Origin: Microbacterium lacticum
Lineage (GTDB): Bacteria; Actinomycetota; Actinomycetes; Actinomycetales; Microbacteriaceae
Assembly: GCF_006716815.1 (NCBI RefSeq)
Contig: NZ_VFPS01000001.1
Coordinates: 806,001 to 870,000, forward strand
Direction: 5' to 3'
Length of the DNA: 64,000 bases
Shown: positions 9,703 through 20,836 of the stretch, piece by piece
Layout of the letters: the number at the start of each line of letters is the position of its first letter
Position numbering within the stretch: the stretch's first letter is position 1
Notes under the pieces: model-generated
Told to the model about the DNA's origin: nothing
The model's input: only the letters and a program-made list of their open reading frames with translations
The model's database searches: none
Translations under genes and position numbers: made by a program

Positions 9703-10274
9703 CGCGCCACCGTCCCCACCGCGCCGACCATGATGAACGGCCACGGCACGAGCACGACGAGGCCCGCGATGAGCCACACGATCCGCACCCAGCTCTTCGA
9801 CGCCCGGGTGAGCCCGTAGGCGGTCACGAACCAGAGCGCCGGGGCGGCGACGGCGAGCCACAGCGCGACCTGGTAGCCGATCGGGCTCACCAGGAAGTGC
9901 GCGGTGCCCTGCAGGCGCAGGCCGCCGATGATCCAGCCGATCGTGAAGAGCAGGTAGACGCCGGCGAGGATGCCGAGGGTGATGAGCATCGGGCTCGACA
10001 TCGGCGCGGTGTCACCGGGCATGACGACGGTGCCGTCCTTCTCGATGTGTCCGACCTTCGCGCTGTCCTTGCCGACCGCCTGGAAGCCGTCCGGCAGTGC
10101 GAGCGGCTGCGCCGGGTCGTCGGCCTCCGCCGCCGGGTCGTCCGCGGCCGCCGGGTCGACGGCGCGATTCGAGCCGGCGCCGGCCTCGCGGGCCGCGGCG
10201 CGCGTGCCGACGTCGAGCGTCGGGTCGTCGTCACCGTCCCAGCGGAGGGCGTCTTCGTCGCGTCCCGTGTTCAC
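9699..10274 (-). CDS. Membrane protein with acidic N-terminal tail
   Basis: A 191-residue protein. The first ~80 residues are hydrophilic, rich in Asp, Ala and Pro and probably disordered (for example DPAAADDPAAEADDPAQP). Three or four transmembrane helices follow (LITLGILAGVYLLFTIGWII; YQVALWLAVAAPALWFVTAY; IVWLIAGLVVLVPWPFIMVG). It overlaps the next membrane-protein gene by four bases. The pairing resembles conserved two-gene membrane units of Microbacteriaceae, but the role is unknown to me. Confidence 0.7.
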   Translation of the reverse strand: MNTGRDEDALRWDGDDDPTLDVGTRAAAREAGAGSNRAVDPAAADDPAAEADDPAQPLALPDGFQAVGKDSAKVGHIEKDGTVVMPGDTAPMSSPMLITLGILAGVYLLFTIGWIIGGLRLQGTAHFLVSPIGYQVALWLAVAAPALWFVTAYGLTRASKSWVRIVWLIAGLVVLVPWPFIMVGAVGTVAR

Positions 10275-10295
10275 GTGGTTCAGCGTAGCGGCCGA

Positions 10296-10505
10296 TCAGC
10301 CCCGCGTCGCGGTCACCGCCGCGACGACGAGCGCCGGGTCGGTGATGTCGTGCCCGGCGGTGCCGCCGCCAGGGCCCGCCGGCGCGTCGAGGCCCGCCTG
10401 CCCGCGGCCTCCCCGGCGGGCGTCAGCGCGCCGATCACCACACCCCCGGCCCCGGCGCGGACGGCCGCCTCGATGTCGGCGGCGACGAGCAACGGCGGAG
10501 GGCGG
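10296..10505 (-). pseudogene. cutC-like remnant
   Basis: Two pieces of a CutC-type (copper homeostasis, TIM barrel) protein are legible on the minus strand in different frames. One is LLVAADIEAAVRAGAGGVVI followed by GALTPAGE (about 10,430-10,505); the other is the tail GHDITDPALVVAAVTATRG ending at 10,296. The middle of the barrel and the N-terminus are missing and there is no complete reading frame. The identification rests on memory of the family's AADIxAAVxAGAxGVVxGALT segment and is tentative. The rest of the 10,275-10,647 gap shows no gene. Confidence 0.45.
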
Positions 10506-10522
10506 CCCCCACGGCAACGCCG

Positions 10523-10556
10523 ACGGCCCGGCCCCCTTGTGGGAGGGCCGGGCCGT
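10523..10556. terminator. Strong GC stem-loop downstream of ilvC
   Basis: Perfect 12-bp arms ACGGCCCGGCCC / GGGCCGGGCCGT separated by ten bases. It lies about 90 bp beyond the ilvC stop on the minus strand. There is no U-tract, so it resembles the T-less stem-loop terminators common in GC-rich actinobacteria. Confidence 0.6.
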
Positions 10557-10647
10557 GTGACGATCATCTCGAGAGGGCGCGGACGCCCGTCGATGAGCGA
10601 CAGACTCGGCGGGTGAGCCGAGGGTCAAGGGGATCCGGTGCCGAGGA

Positions 10648-11706
<1,059 letters not shown>

Positions 11707-12216
11707 TCAGCTGCGGAGGACCCGCTCGGTGATGGACTTGCCGCCACGGCCGATGGCGACCATGCCGGATTGCGCGAGCTCCTTGATACCGAAGGGCTCG
11801 AGGGCGCGCAGGAGCGCATCGACCTTGCCGCGGTCGCCGGTCACCTCGATGACGAGGGCGTCGGTGGCGTAGTCGACGATCGAGGCGCGGAAGAGGTTCA
11901 CGACCTCGATCACGTTCGATCGGGTCTGGTTGTCGGCGCGCACCTTGATGAGCATGTGCTCGCGCTGGACGGATGCCGACTGCTCGAGCTCCACGATCTT
12001 GATGACGTTCACGAGCTTGTTCAGCTGCTTGGTCACCTGCTCGAGCGGCAGACCCTCGACGTCGACGACGACCGTGATGCGGGACAGGCCCGGCACCTCG
12101 GTGACGCCCACGGCGAGCGAATCGATGTTGAACCCGCGGCGGGCGAAGAGCCCCGCGACGCGCGTCAGCAGGCCCGGCTTGTCTTCGACAAGGAGGCTCA
12201 GCACGTGCTTGGTCAT
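11707..12216 (-). CDS. ilvN: Acetolactate synthase small (regulatory) subunit
   Basis: A 169-residue regulatory subunit that activates the catalytic subunit and gives valine feedback sensitivity. The N-terminal ACT domain is clear (HVLSLLVEDKPGLLTRVAGL, FARRGFNIDSLAVG), followed by the conserved C-terminal ALS_ss_C domain with YATDALVIEVTGDRGKVDAL. It starts three bases after the ilvB stop, which is typical of tight subunit coupling. Confidence 0.96.
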   Translation of the reverse strand: MTKHVLSLLVEDKPGLLTRVAGLFARRGFNIDSLAVGVTEVPGLSRITVVVDVEGLPLEQVTKQLNKLVNVIKIVELEQSASVQREHMLIKVRADNQTRSNVIEVVNLFRASIVDYATDALVIEVTGDRGKVDALLRALEPFGIKELAQSGMVAIGRGGKSITERVLRS

Positions 12217-12219
12217 CGG

Positions 12220-14022
12220 TCACGCCTCCTGATCGAACGTCGGCGCGTGGTCGCGCGCGTACTGGACGTAGCTGTTGCTGACGCCCTGCGGCACCATCGG
12301 CCACACCATCGCGTCGGCCGACACGACGAAGTCGATGACGACGGGCCGGTCGTTGGTCGCGAGGGCGGTCTGGATCGCGGCATCCACGTCCTCCTCCTTC
12401 TCGACGCGCATCGCGAGGCATCCGTAAGCCTCGGCGAGCTTCACGAAGTCGGGCACCCGCACGGTGTCGTGACCGGTGTTGAGGTCGGTGTTCGAGAAGC
12501 GACCGTCGTAGAACAGCGCCTGCCACTGCCGGACCATGCCGAGCGAGGAGTTGTTGATGATCGCGACCTTGATCGGGATGTTGTTGATGACGCAGGTCGC
12601 GAGCTCCTGGTTGGTCATCTGGAAGCAGCCGTCGCCGTCGATCGCCCACACGGTGCGCTCGGGCTCGGCGACCTTCGCGCCCATCGCGGCGGGCACCGAG
12701 TAGCCCATCGTGCCGGCGCCGCCGGAGTTGAGCCACGCGTTCGGGCGCTCGTACTTGATGAACTGCGCCGCCCACATCTGATGCTGACCGACGCCCGCGG
12801 CGTAGACGCCCTCGGGCCCGGTGAGCTCGCCGATGCGCGAGATCACGTACTGCGGCGACATGAGACCGTCGGTGGGCTGCGTGTACCCGAGCGGGAACTC
12901 GTCGCGCAGGCCGTCGAGGTACGACCACCACTCGGCGGTGTCGGGCTCGGCGCCCTCCGCCGCGCCGCGGTAGGCGGCCTCGAGGTCGACGAGCACCTCC
13001 TTCAGGTCGCCGACGATCGGGACGTCGGCGGTGCGGATCTTGGAGATCTCCGCCGGGTCGATGTCGACGTGCACGACCTGCGCGTTCGGGGCGAACAGCG
13101 CCGCCTTGCCGGTCACGCGGTCGTCGAAGCGCGCGCCGAGGGCCACGAGCAGATCGGCCTCCTGCAGCGCGAGCACCGCCGGCACCGTGCCGTGCATGCC
13201 GGGCATACCGAGGTGCTGCGGGTGCGAGTCGGGGAACGCGCCGCGGGCCATCAGCGTCGTGACGACGGGAGCGCCGGTCGTCTCGGCGAGGGTGAGCAGC
13301 TCGTCCGCGGCGCCCGCGCGCACGACGCCGCCGCCGACGTAGAGCACCGGCTTCTTCGCCGACTGCAGCAGCTGCGCCGCCGCCTGGATCTGCTTGCCAT
13401 GCGCCTTCGTGACCGGGCGGTAGCCGGGCAGGTCATAGCGCGGCGGCCAGACGAAGGGCACCTCGGCCTGCTGCGCGTCCTTCGTGATGTCCACGAGCAC
13501 GGGGCCGGGGCGGCCGGTCGAGGCGATCTCGTAGGCCGCGGCGATCGCGCCGGGGATCTCCGAGGCATCCTTCACGAGGAAGGAGTGCTTCGTGATCGGC
13601 ATGGTGATGCCGACGATGTCGGCCTCCTGGAAGGCGTCCGTGCCCATCAGCGTCGAGAAGACCTGGCCGGTGATGGCGAGGAGGGGCACGGAGTCCATGT
13701 AGGCGTCGGCGATCGCCGTCACCAGGTTCGTGGCGCCCGGTCCGGAGGTCGCGATCGCGACGCCGACCTTGCCGGATGCCGAGGCGTAACCCTCGGCGGC
13801 GTGACCGGCGCCCTGCTCGTGGCGGACGAGGATGTGGCGGAGCGCCGTCGAGTCCATGAGCGGGTCGTAGACCGGGAGGATCGCGCCGCCGGGCAGGCCG
13901 AACACGTCGGTGACCCCCAGCAATTCGAGCGAACGGACGACGGCCGCGGCTCCGGAGAGCACCGGAGCGGAGGCAGCGCGGGCGGGCGGCCGGGGAACGG
14001 CCGCAGCAGTGTCGACAGACAT
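12220..14022 (-). CDS. ilvB: Acetolactate synthase large (catalytic) subunit
   Basis: A 600-residue ThDP/FAD enzyme that condenses two pyruvates (or pyruvate and 2-oxobutyrate). The ThDP-activating Glu lies in [14 protein letters not shown]. The FAD-region motif [11 protein letters not shown] and the ThDP/Mg site [15 protein letters not shown]...NN are all present. It is followed directly by ilvN and ilvC. ilvD ends 40 bp upstream. I see no leader peptide or attenuator in that short gap, so transcription may run through from ilvD. Confidence 0.97.
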   Translation of the reverse strand: MSVDTAAAVPRPPARAASAPVLSGAAAVVRSLELLGVTDVFGLPGGAILPVYDPLMDSTALRHILVRHEQGAGHAAEGYASASGKVGVAIATSGPGATNLVTAIADAYMDSVPLLAITGQVFSTLMGTDAFQEADIVGITMPITKHSFLVKDASEIPGAIAAAYEIASTGRPGPVLVDITKDAQQAEVPFVWPPRYDLPGYRPVTKAHGKQIQAAAQLLQSAKKPVLYVGGGVVRAGAADELLTLAETTGAPVVTTLMARGAFPDSHPQHLGMPGMHGTVPAVLALQEADLLVALGARFDDRVTGKAALFAPNAQVVHVDIDPAEISKIRTADVPIVGDLKEVLVDLEAAYRGAAEGAEPDTAEWWSYLDGLRDEFPLGYTQPTDGLMSPQYVISRIGELTGPEGVYAAGVGQHQMWAAQFIKYERPNAWLNSGGAGTMGYSVPAAMGAKVAEPERTVWAIDGDGCFQMTNQELATCVINNIPIKVAIINNSSLGMVRQWQALFYDGRFSNTDLNTGHDTVRVPDFVKLAEAYGCLAMRVEKEEDVDAAIQTALATNDRPVVIDFVVSADAMVWPMVPQGVSNSYVQYARDHAPTFDQEA

Positions 14023-14061
14023 GAAGGAGACCTCGGGTGATCGATGGCGGGAAAGCGGGGC

Positions 14062-15768
14062 CTAGCCCGTGATCGCGCCCTCCGCAGCGGAGTGCACGAG
14101 CTTCGAGTACTTGGCCAGAACGCCACGGGTATAGCGCGGAGGAAGGGGCTCCCAGCCGTCCCGGCGGGAGCTCAGCTCTGCCTCGTCGACGAGTAGGTCG
14201 AGGGTGCGAGCCGCGATATCGACCCGTATCAGATCACCATCGCGCACGAAGGCGATGGGACCAGCGTCCACCGCTTCGGGTGCTATGTGGCCGATGCACA
14301 GGCCGGTTGTGCCGCCTGAGAATCGTCCGTCCGTCAACAGTAGTACATCTTTTCCGAGCCCCGCGCCCTTGATGGCGGCGGTGATCGCGAGCATCTCGCG
14401 CATGCCGGGGCCGCCCTTGGGGCCTTCGTAGCGGATCACGATGACGTCGCCCGCGTCGATGGCGCCCGCCTCGAGCGCGTCCATCGCGGCGCGCTCGCGC
14501 TCGAACACCCGGGCCGGTCCCTCGAACACCGACGCGTCGAAGCCGGCCGTCTTCACGACCGCGCCCTCGGGGGCGAGCGAGCCGTGCAGGATCGTCAGGC
14601 CGCCGGTCTTGTGGATCGGATTGTCGAACGTGTGGATGACCGTGCCGTCGACGGGGTCGGGGTTGAGGTCCTCGAGGTTCTCGGCGAGCGTCTTGCCGGT
14701 GACGGTGAGCGCATCACCGTGCAGCAGACCCTCGTCGAGCATCGCCTTCATGATGACCGGGATGCCGCCGTGCCGGTCGACGTCGTTCATCACGAACTTG
14801 CCGAACGGCTTCATGTCGGCCACGTGCGGGACCTTGTCGCCGATCCGGTTGAAGTCCTTGAGGCTCAGGTCGACGTCGGCCTCGCGGGCGATCGCCAGCA
14901 GGTGCAGCACGACGTTGGTCGAGCCGCCGAGGGCCATCGCCAGCGCGATCGCGTTCTCGAAGGCATCCGGCGTCAGGATGTCGCGGGTCGTGATCCCCTG
15001 GCGGAGGAGGTTCACGACGGCCTCACCCGAGCGGTGCGCGAAGTAATCGCGGCGGCGGTCGGCCGACGGCGGGGCGGCCGAGCCCGGCAGCGAGAGGCCG
15101 AGCGCCTCGGCGACCGAGGCCATCGTGTTCGCGGTGTACATGCCGCCGCACGCGCCCTCCCCCGGGGCGATCGCGCACTCGATGCGCTTGAGGTCCTCCT
15201 GGCTCATCTTGCCCGCGAGGCATGCGCCGACCGCCTCGAACGAGTCGATGATCGTGACGTCCTTCTCGGTGCCGTCGGAGAGCTTCACCCAGCCCGGCGC
15301 GATGGAGCCGGCGTAGAGGAACACGCTCGACAGGTCGAGGCGCGCCGAGGCCATGAGCATGCCCGGGATCGACTTATCGCAGCCGGCGAGGAGCACGGTG
15401 CCGTCGAGGCGCTCCGCCATGACGACGGTCTCGACGGAGTCGGCGATGACCTCGCGGCTGACGAGCGAGAAGTGCATGCCCTCGTGGCCCATCGAGATGC
15501 CGTCCGAGACCGAGATCGTGCCGAACTGCAGCGGGTAGCCGCCGCCGGCGTGCACGCCCTCCTTCGCGCCCTGCGCGAGCCTGTCGAGGCTGAGGTTGCA
15601 CGGCGTGATCTCGTTCCAGCTGGACGCGATGCCGATCTGGGGCTTGTCCCAGTCCTCATCGCCCATGCCGACGGCGCGGAGCATGCCCCGGCTCGTCGTC
15701 GCCTCGATGCCGTCGGTGACGGCTCGGCTGCGGGGCTTGATGTCGATGGTCGGGTCGTTCTCGGGCAT
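14062..15768 (-). CDS. ilvD: Dihydroxy-acid dehydratase
   Basis: A 568-residue Fe-S dehydratase that makes the 2-oxo acids of valine and isoleucine. Cluster and active-site blocks are visible: [27 protein letters not shown], and near the C-terminus [20 protein letters not shown]. Length matches the family. It sits upstream of ilvB and ten bases downstream of otsB, so the trehalose and ilv genes may share transcripts. Confidence 0.96.
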   Translation of the reverse strand: MPENDPTIDIKPRSRAVTDGIEATTSRGMLRAVGMGDEDWDKPQIGIASSWNEITPCNLSLDRLAQGAKEGVHAGGGYPLQFGTISVSDGISMGHEGMHFSLVSREVIADSVETVVMAERLDGTVLLAGCDKSIPGMLMASARLDLSSVFLYAGSIAPGWVKLSDGTEKDVTIIDSFEAVGACLAGKMSQEDLKRIECAIAPGEGACGGMYTANTMASVAEALGLSLPGSAAPPSADRRRDYFAHRSGEAVVNLLRQGITTRDILTPDAFENAIALAMALGGSTNVVLHLLAIAREADVDLSLKDFNRIGDKVPHVADMKPFGKFVMNDVDRHGGIPVIMKAMLDEGLLHGDALTVTGKTLAENLEDLNPDPVDGTVIHTFDNPIHKTGGLTILHGSLAPEGAVVKTAGFDASVFEGPARVFERERAAMDALEAGAIDAGDVIVIRYEGPKGGPGMREMLAITAAIKGAGLGKDVLLLTDGRFSGGTTGLCIGHIAPEAVDAGPIAFVRDGDLIRVDIAARTLDLLVDEAELSSRRDGWEPLPPRYTRGVLAKYSKLVHSAAEGAITG

Positions 15769-15777
15769 TCCCGCAGT

Positions 15778-16647
15778 CTATTCCCGTGCCGCACCGCGCT
15801 CGTACGCGAGCGTGCGGTCGTGCGTGGCGGTGCGGTCCTGCGCGAGTCGCGCGAGCAGGTCGGCGAGCTCGGGGATGCCCGCGACGCGGACGATCGCGGC
15901 GGTCTCCCCCGCCCCGACCCGCACGCCGACGTCGCCCGGCACGAGGGAGCGGAGGGCGTCTTCGTCGGTGACGTCGTCGCCGGCGAACAGCACCGCCGTG
16001 GCATCCGTGCGGTCGCGGAGCCACGCGACGCCCGCATCCTTGCCCTCGTCGCGGAACGCGTACTCGACGATGTGGTGGCCGGTGCGGCGACGCCAGTGCG
16101 GGGCTTCGGCCGCGACGAGCGCGTCGACGGATGCCTCGACGCCGGCCCGCTCCGCGGGCGCGACCGTGCGGGTGGGCACGGCGAAGCCGAACGTCTTCGG
16201 CTCGATCCAGGCGCCCGGGATGCCGGCGACGAGGTTCTCGGCCTCGGCGCGAAGGCGATCCCGGAGAGCGACCGCGTCGGCGTCCTCGGCGGTCGGCAGC
16301 ACGCCTTCGCCGGGCACCCAGTGCTCGGCGCCGTGCGATCCGACCAGGAGCACCCGTGCGTCGTCGTCGTGCTCGGCGATGATCCGGAGATCGGGCAGGC
16401 TCCGTCCCGAGACGAACGCGACCGTCGTCTCCGGTGTGGCGACGAGCGCGTCGACTGCCGCGCGGGCGGCCGGCAGCATCCGCGCCGACATCGGGTCGTC
16501 GACGAGCGGCGAGAGCGTGCCGTCGAAGTCGAGCGCGACGAGCAGCCGCGGCGTCGTCGCGAGGGCGTGGAGCGCTGCGGCGGGGTCGGCCGAGGCGGCG
16601 AGGTCGGCGGGGCCGGCTGTGGGTTCGGCGGCGTCGGCGGGAGTCAT
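15778..16647 (-). CDS. otsB: Trehalose-6-phosphate phosphatase
   Basis: A 289-residue HAD-superfamily phosphatase that dephosphorylates trehalose 6-phosphate. The nucleophile motif LLVALDFDGTLSPL (about residues 35-48), VSGRSLPDLR, and the C-terminal VLFAGDDVTDEDAL Mg-binding motif are all present. The ATG overlaps the otsA stop by four bases, giving an otsA-otsB unit in the order of the pathway. Confidence 0.94.
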   Translation of the reverse strand: MTPADAAEPTAGPADLAASADPAAALHALATTPRLLVALDFDGTLSPLVDDPMSARMLPAARAAVDALVATPETTVAFVSGRSLPDLRIIAEHDDDARVLLVGSHGAEHWVPGEGVLPTAEDADAVALRDRLRAEAENLVAGIPGAWIEPKTFGFAVPTRTVAPAERAGVEASVDALVAAEAPHWRRRTGHHIVEYAFRDEGKDAGVAWLRDRTDATAVLFAGDDVTDEDALRSLVPGDVGVRVGAGETAAIVRVAGIPELADLLARLAQDRTATHDRTLAYERGAARE

Positions 16648-18119
16648 CCGCGGTCCTTCCCCTCGGTCGCGGCCGGCGGCGTGGCATCCGCGTCCCGTGC
16701 GCCGCGCACGGTCGCGAGGTCGCGCAGGAACGCGCGCGACCAGGCCGCGACGTCGTGATCGCGCACGCGCCGGCGAAGCGCGCGCATGCGGCGCCGCTGC
16801 TCGTGCTCGGGCATCTCGATCGCGGTCATGATCGCGTCCTTCAGCCCGTCGATGTCGTGCGGGTTCACCCGGACGGCCTGGGTGAGCTCGTCGGCGGCGC
16901 CGGTGAACTCGCTCAGAACGAGTACGCCGCGACCGTCCACACGGCTCGCGACGTACTCCTTCGCGACGAGGTTCATGCCATCCCGCAGGGCCGTCACGAG
17001 CATGACGTCCGCCGCGAGGTAGAGGGCGACCATCTCCTCCCGCGGGTAGGCGTGGTGCAGGTAGCGGATGGCCGTGTGGCCGACCGTGTCGTGATCGCCG
17101 TTGATGCGACCGACGGTCAGCTCGATCTCGTCGCGCAGCTGCATGTAGGCGGCGACCCGCTCGCGGCTGGGGCTCGCGACCTGCACGAGGGTGACGTCCT
17201 CGACGTCGAGGCGGTGCTCGGCGAGGAGCTCGCCGTAGGCCTTCAGCCGGTGGCCGATGCCCTTCGTGTAGTCGAGCCGGTCGACGCCGAAGAGCACGAC
17301 CGCCGGGTCGCCGAGGCTCGCGCGGATCTCCCTCGCCCGCCCCTGCACCTCCGGGCGCCGGGCGAGCTCGTCGTACACCGCGGCGTCGATCGAGATCGGG
17401 TAGGCCTTCGCGACTGCGGTGCGCACCCCGCCGTCCGGCGTCGGCACCCGGATCGATCCGGCCTTCGTCTCGTAGCCGAGCCGGCGCCGCACCGCGCGCG
17501 CGAAGTTGCCGGCGTCGGCGACCCGCTGGAAGCCGATCACGTCGGCGCCGAGGAGTCCCTCGATCACCTGCGTGCGCCACGGCAACTGGGCGTAGATGCC
17601 GTAGGCGGGGAACGGGATGTGGTGGAAGTAGCCGATCACGACGTCGGGGCGGAGCTCGCGCAGCATGCGGGGCACGAGCTGCAGCTGATAGTCGTGGACC
17701 CACACCGTGGCATCCGGTGCGGCGACCGACGCGGCCGCCTTCGCGAACCGCTCGTTGACGCGCACGTACGCCTCCCACCACTCGCGGTGGTAGGCCGGCG
17801 GCGAGATCACGTCGTGGTAGAGCGGCCAGATGGTGTCGTTGGAGAAGCCCTCGTAGAAGAGCTCCACGTCGTCGGTGGAGAGGGAGACCGGCACGAGCTC
17901 CATCCCGTCGAACGAGAACGGATCGACCTCGATGTCGGGCTGGCCGGGCCAGCCCACCCAAGCGCCGCCGGTGGACTGGATCATCGGCTCGAGCGCCGCG
18001 ACGAGGCCGCCGGGTGAGCGGCGCCAGCCGCCGTCATCGGTCGAACGATCGACGGGAAGGCGGTTGGAGACGACGACGAAGTCGGCCCCCACGGGCGGTT
18101 CGGCGGCGTGCGCGCTCAC
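16644..18119 (-). CDS. otsA: Trehalose-6-phosphate synthase
   Basis: A 491-residue GT20 glycosyltransferase that joins a nucleotide-glucose and glucose 6-phosphate. Visible motifs are VVVSNRLPVDR at the start, VWVHDYQLQLVP, IGYFHHIPFPAYGIY, VDRLDYTKGIGHRL and ALRDGMNLVAKEYVASR. The start is GTG at 18119. It probably supplies trehalose as an osmoprotectant together with otsB. Confidence 0.95.
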   Translation of the reverse strand: MSAHAAEPPVGADFVVVSNRLPVDRSTDDGGWRRSPGGLVAALEPMIQSTGGAWVGWPGQPDIEVDPFSFDGMELVPVSLSTDDVELFYEGFSNDTIWPLYHDVISPPAYHREWWEAYVRVNERFAKAAASVAAPDATVWVHDYQLQLVPRMLRELRPDVVIGYFHHIPFPAYGIYAQLPWRTQVIEGLLGADVIGFQRVADAGNFARAVRRRLGYETKAGSIRVPTPDGGVRTAVAKAYPISIDAAVYDELARRPEVQGRAREIRASLGDPAVVLFGVDRLDYTKGIGHRLKAYGELLAEHRLDVEDVTLVQVASPSRERVAAYMQLRDEIELTVGRINGDHDTVGHTAIRYLHHAYPREEMVALYLAADVMLVTALRDGMNLVAKEYVASRVDGRGVLVLSEFTGAADELTQAVRVNPHDIDGLKDAIMTAIEMPEHEQRRRMRALRRRVRDHDVAAWSRAFLRDLATVRGARDADATPPAATEGKDRG

Positions 18120-18162
18120 ACGGTTCCTCTCGGCAGGCGTTCTTCCAGGCTAACGTGGAGTC

Positions 18163-18420
18163 ATGCGAAAGTACCTGTTCGGAACCGGGATCATCTCCGC
18201 CGTGAGGAGCGGGATGGCGCTCCTGCGCGGCGCGCGCGGCGATGTGCCGTTCACCTGGCGGCAGGCGCTCGCCTGGCTCAGCTGGGGCATCACGCTGGCC
18301 CTGTCGATCGGCACGATCGTCGACACCTACCGCGCGTCGAAGGGCAAGCTCGTCGCCGGCGACTCCCCCGTCTCGAGCAGCGAGCAGCACGCGCTGCTGA
18401 AGAAGCACCTCGACCGCTGA
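18163..18420 (+). CDS. Small conserved-looking protein with one TM segment
   Basis: An 85-residue product, MRKYLFGTGIISAVRSGM..., with a hydrophobic stretch (ALAWLSWGITLALSIGTIVD) and a charged C-terminus (EQHALLKKHLDR). The ATG lies six bases after a TAACGT -10-like hexamer (18151-18156), suggesting a leaderless mRNA. A GGAG close to the ATG is the alternative reading. Divergent from otsA. The function is unknown. Confidence 0.65.
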   Translation: MRKYLFGTGIISAVRSGMALLRGARGDVPFTWRQALAWLSWGITLALSIGTIVDTYRASKGKLVAGDSPVSSSEQHALLKKHLDR

Positions 18421-18467
18421 CGGGCCGGGCCTGACTCGCGCGGGCCGCGCGCGGGGTCAACCCGTGA

Positions 18468-18587
18468 TCAGCGCGGGCAGGTGCAGCGGGCGTCCGCCGC
18501 GACGCCGGCGAGGGCGGCGTCGACGTGCTCGCCGCAGCCGGCCCAAGTGGTCTTGCCGCAGGTGTCGCAGCTCACGGGGTAGCACAT
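18468..18587 (-). CDS. Cysteine-rich 39-residue protein
   Basis: A short protein, MCYPVSCDTCGKTTWAGCGE..., ending DARCTCPR. Six cysteines include a CDTCGKTTWAGC pattern that could hold zinc. Similar tiny proteins with the CxxCGKxTWxGCGxH pattern are, as I recall, common in actinobacteria. It begins one base after the stop of the acetyltransferase remnant on the same strand. Confidence 0.7.
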   Translation of the reverse strand: MCYPVSCDTCGKTTWAGCGEHVDAALAGVAADARCTCPR

Positions 18588-18588
18588 G

Positions 18589-18933
18589 TCACAACTCCAT
18601 CTGGTAGTGCACGAAACCGGTATCGGTCGCGAGCGAATCGTACAGGCGACGCGCGGTGGCGTTGCCCGACTGGGTGAGCCAGTAGACCTTGTGGGCACCG
18701 GCATCCGTCGCCGCCGTCCGCACCTGCGCGATGAGCGCCGAGCCGACGCCGCCGCCTCGGACGTCCGGCGCCACGAAGAGGTCCTCCAGGTAGCCGTCGC
18801 CGGCGACGAGGCGCGCGAACACGTCCTCCGTCACCGCAGGATCGAGCTCGCTCTCGTAGAAGGTCAGGTACTGCTCCCAGAGCTCGCCCCACTCGGAGCG
18901 GTCCGACGCGCGCAGGGGCGAGATCGTGGTCAC
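18589..18933 (-). pseudogene. GNAT acetyltransferase with internal deletion
   Basis: This 114-residue product has a normal GNAT start (RASDRSEWGELWEQYLTFYE) and a normal second half: YLEDLFVAPDVRGGGVGSAL (acetyl-CoA pyrophosphate loop, motif A), then KVYWLTQSGNATARRLYD. The junction at FARLVAGDG-YLEDLFV joins them without the roughly 30 residues (central strands) expected between. Full-length relatives are about 145 residues. The frame is preserved. The fold probably lacks two beta strands, so activity is doubtful. Confidence 0.65.
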
Positions 18934-18988
18934 GTTTCGAGCCTAACGCCGGCGAGGTTCCCCGTCGCCGGCGCGAAGCCGATGACGA

Positions 18989-20185
18989 TCAGCGGGTGAG
19001 GATCAGCGCCTCTCCCTGGCCACCGCCTCCGCACAGGCCCACCGCGGCGGTGCCGCCGCCGCGACGCACCAGCTCGTGCACGGCGTGCACGACCAGTCGT
19101 GCGCCCGAGGCCCCGATCGGATGCCCGAGCGCGATTCCCCCGCCGTGCACGTTCACGACGTCGGACGAGAGCCCGAGCTCCGCCTCGGAGTGCACGACCA
19201 CGGCGCCGAACGCCTCGTTGATCTCGACGAGGTCGAGGTCGCTCGCCTGCAGGTGCTGGCGCTCGAGGGCCTGCTCGATCGCCCGGGCGGGCTGCGCGTG
19301 CAGCGAGTTGTCGGGCCCCGCGACCTGACCGGCCGCACCGACCACCGCGAGCACCGTCCAGCCGCGCTCGTCGGCGTGCGCGCGGGTCGTCAGCACGACG
19401 GCGGCCGCGCCGTCGGAGATCTGCGAGGCGTTCCCCGCCGTGATCGTGCCGTCGGCGGCGAATGCAGGCCGGAGCGCCGCGAGCGTCTCGACGGTCGTGT
19501 CCGGGCGGATGCCCTCGTCGGTCGTCACCGTGATCGCGGCGCCCTTCCGCTGCGGGACCTCCACCGCGACGATCTCGGCGTCGAACAGGCCGTCCGCCTG
19601 CGCCGCGGCGGCGCGCTGGTGCGAGAGGGCCGCGACCTCGTCTTGAGCGGCGCGAGTGATCTCGAACGTCGGGTTCAGTCGCTCGGTGGAGGCGCCCATC
19701 GACTCTCGGTCGTAGGCATCCGTCAGCCCGTCGTACGCCATGTGGTCGAGCACCTCGACGGAGCCGTACGACCAGCCGTCGCGCGAACCCATCAGCAGGT
19801 GCGGGGCGCGGGTCATCGACTCCATGCCGCCCGCGACGACGACGCGAGCGTCGCCGGTGGCGATCATGCGCTTCGCGTCGATGATCGCGGTGAGGCCCGA
19901 CAGGCACACCTTGTTGACGCCCGACGCGGGAACGTCCCGCCCGAGTCCACCGGCGAGGGCCGCCTGACGGGCCGGGTTCTGGCCCGACCCGGCGGGCAGC
20001 ACCTGGCCGAGGATCACGGCGTCGACGTCGGCGGGGTCGATGCCGCCCTGGGCGAGGGCACCGGCGATCGCGAACCCGCCGAGCTGCGGCGCCGTGAACG
20101 AGGCGAGCTGCCCCTTCAGGCGGCCCTGCGGCGTGCGAGCGGCGGCGACGATCACGATGTCGTCGGTGGCGGTGCGGTCGGTCAT
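18989..20185 (-). CDS. Acetyl-CoA acetyltransferase (thiolase II type)
   Basis: A 398-residue thiolase. The nucleophilic cysteine lies in [11 protein letters not shown], the [10 protein letters not shown] motif carries the catalytic His, and the C-terminal base Cys is in [12 protein letters not shown]. Length and motifs fit a biosynthetic/degradative acetoacetyl-CoA thiolase. Its ATG overlaps the stop of the CoA-transferase beta subunit by four bases. It probably cleaves acetoacetyl-CoA formed by that transferase into two acetyl-CoA. A beta-ketoadipyl-CoA thiolase role is the alternative. Confidence 0.9.
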   Translation of the reverse strand: MTDRTATDDIVIVAAARTPQGRLKGQLASFTAPQLGGFAIAGALAQGGIDPADVDAVILGQVLPAGSGQNPARQAALAGGLGRDVPASGVNKVCLSGLTAIIDAKRMIATGDARVVVAGGMESMTRAPHLLMGSRDGWSYGSVEVLDHMAYDGLTDAYDRESMGASTERLNPTFEITRAAQDEVAALSHQRAAAAQADGLFDAEIVAVEVPQRKGAAITVTTDEGIRPDTTVETLAALRPAFAADGTITAGNASQISDGAAAVVLTTRAHADERGWTVLAVVGAAGQVAGPDNSLHAQPARAIEQALERQHLQASDLDLVEINEAFGAVVVHSEAELGLSSDVVNVHGGGIALGHPIGASGARLVVHAVHELVRRGGGTAAVGLCGGGGQGEALILTR

Positions 20186-20835
20186 GCGATCTCCTTCAGC
20201 GAGTCGGCGATGCGGAGGGCGGGCTCGGTGGCCGCGACGACCTCGTCGACGGTGACGCCCGGCGCGGTCTCGACGAGCACGAGTCCATCATCGGTCACAT
20301 CGATGACGGCGAGATCGGTGATGATCCGATCGACCACGCCGCGCCCGGTGAGGGGCAGCGAGCACGCGTCGACGATCTTCGCCGACCCGTCGCGGGCGAC
20401 GTGCTCCATGAGCACGATGACCCGCCCGGCGCCGTGGACGAGATCCATCGCCCCGCCCGGACCCTTGACCATCTTCCCGGGGATCATCCAGTTGGCGAGG
20501 TCGCCGGTGGCCGACACCTGCATCGCGCCGAGGATCGCCGCGTCGATCTTGCCGCCGCGGATCATGCCGAAGCTCGTCGCCGAGTCGAAGTACGAGGCGC
20601 CCGGGAGCACCGTTACGGTCTCCTTGCCGGCGTTGATGAGGTCGGGGTCGACGTTCTCCTCGGTCGGGTACGGACCGACACCCAGGATGCCGTTCTCCGA
20701 CTGCAGCACGACGGTGACGCCGTCAGGCACGTAGTTCGGCACGAGGGTCGGCAGGCCGATGCCGAGGTTCACGTACGAGCCGTCGGAGAGCTCCGCCGCG
20801 GCGCGCGCGGCCATCTCGTTGCGGGTGAGTGCCAT
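20182..20835 (-). CDS. 3-oxoacid CoA-transferase subunit B
   Basis: A 217-residue beta subunit of a family I CoA-transferase. The catalytic glutamate is in [11 protein letters not shown], with the [11 protein letters not shown] segment before it and [16 protein letters not shown] after it. It joins subunit A in transferring CoA from succinyl-CoA (or another donor) to a 3-oxo acid. With bdhA and a thiolase close by, acetoacetate is the likely acceptor; 3-oxoadipate is possible given the IclR regulator. Confidence 0.9.
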   Translation of the reverse strand: MALTRNEMAARAAAELSDGSYVNLGIGLPTLVPNYVPDGVTVVLQSENGILGVGPYPTEENVDPDLINAGKETVTVLPGASYFDSATSFGMIRGGKIDAAILGAMQVSATGDLANWMIPGKMVKGPGGAMDLVHGAGRVIVLMEHVARDGSAKIVDACSLPLTGRGVVDRIITDLAVIDVTDDGLVLVETAPGVTVDEVVAATEPALRIADSLKEIA

Positions 20836-20836
20836 G

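Noticed and set aside
14023-14061. Attenuator or leader peptide before ilvB
   Set aside because: Only 39 bases separate ilvD and ilvB, and no run of Leu/Val/Ile codons or terminator pair fits.
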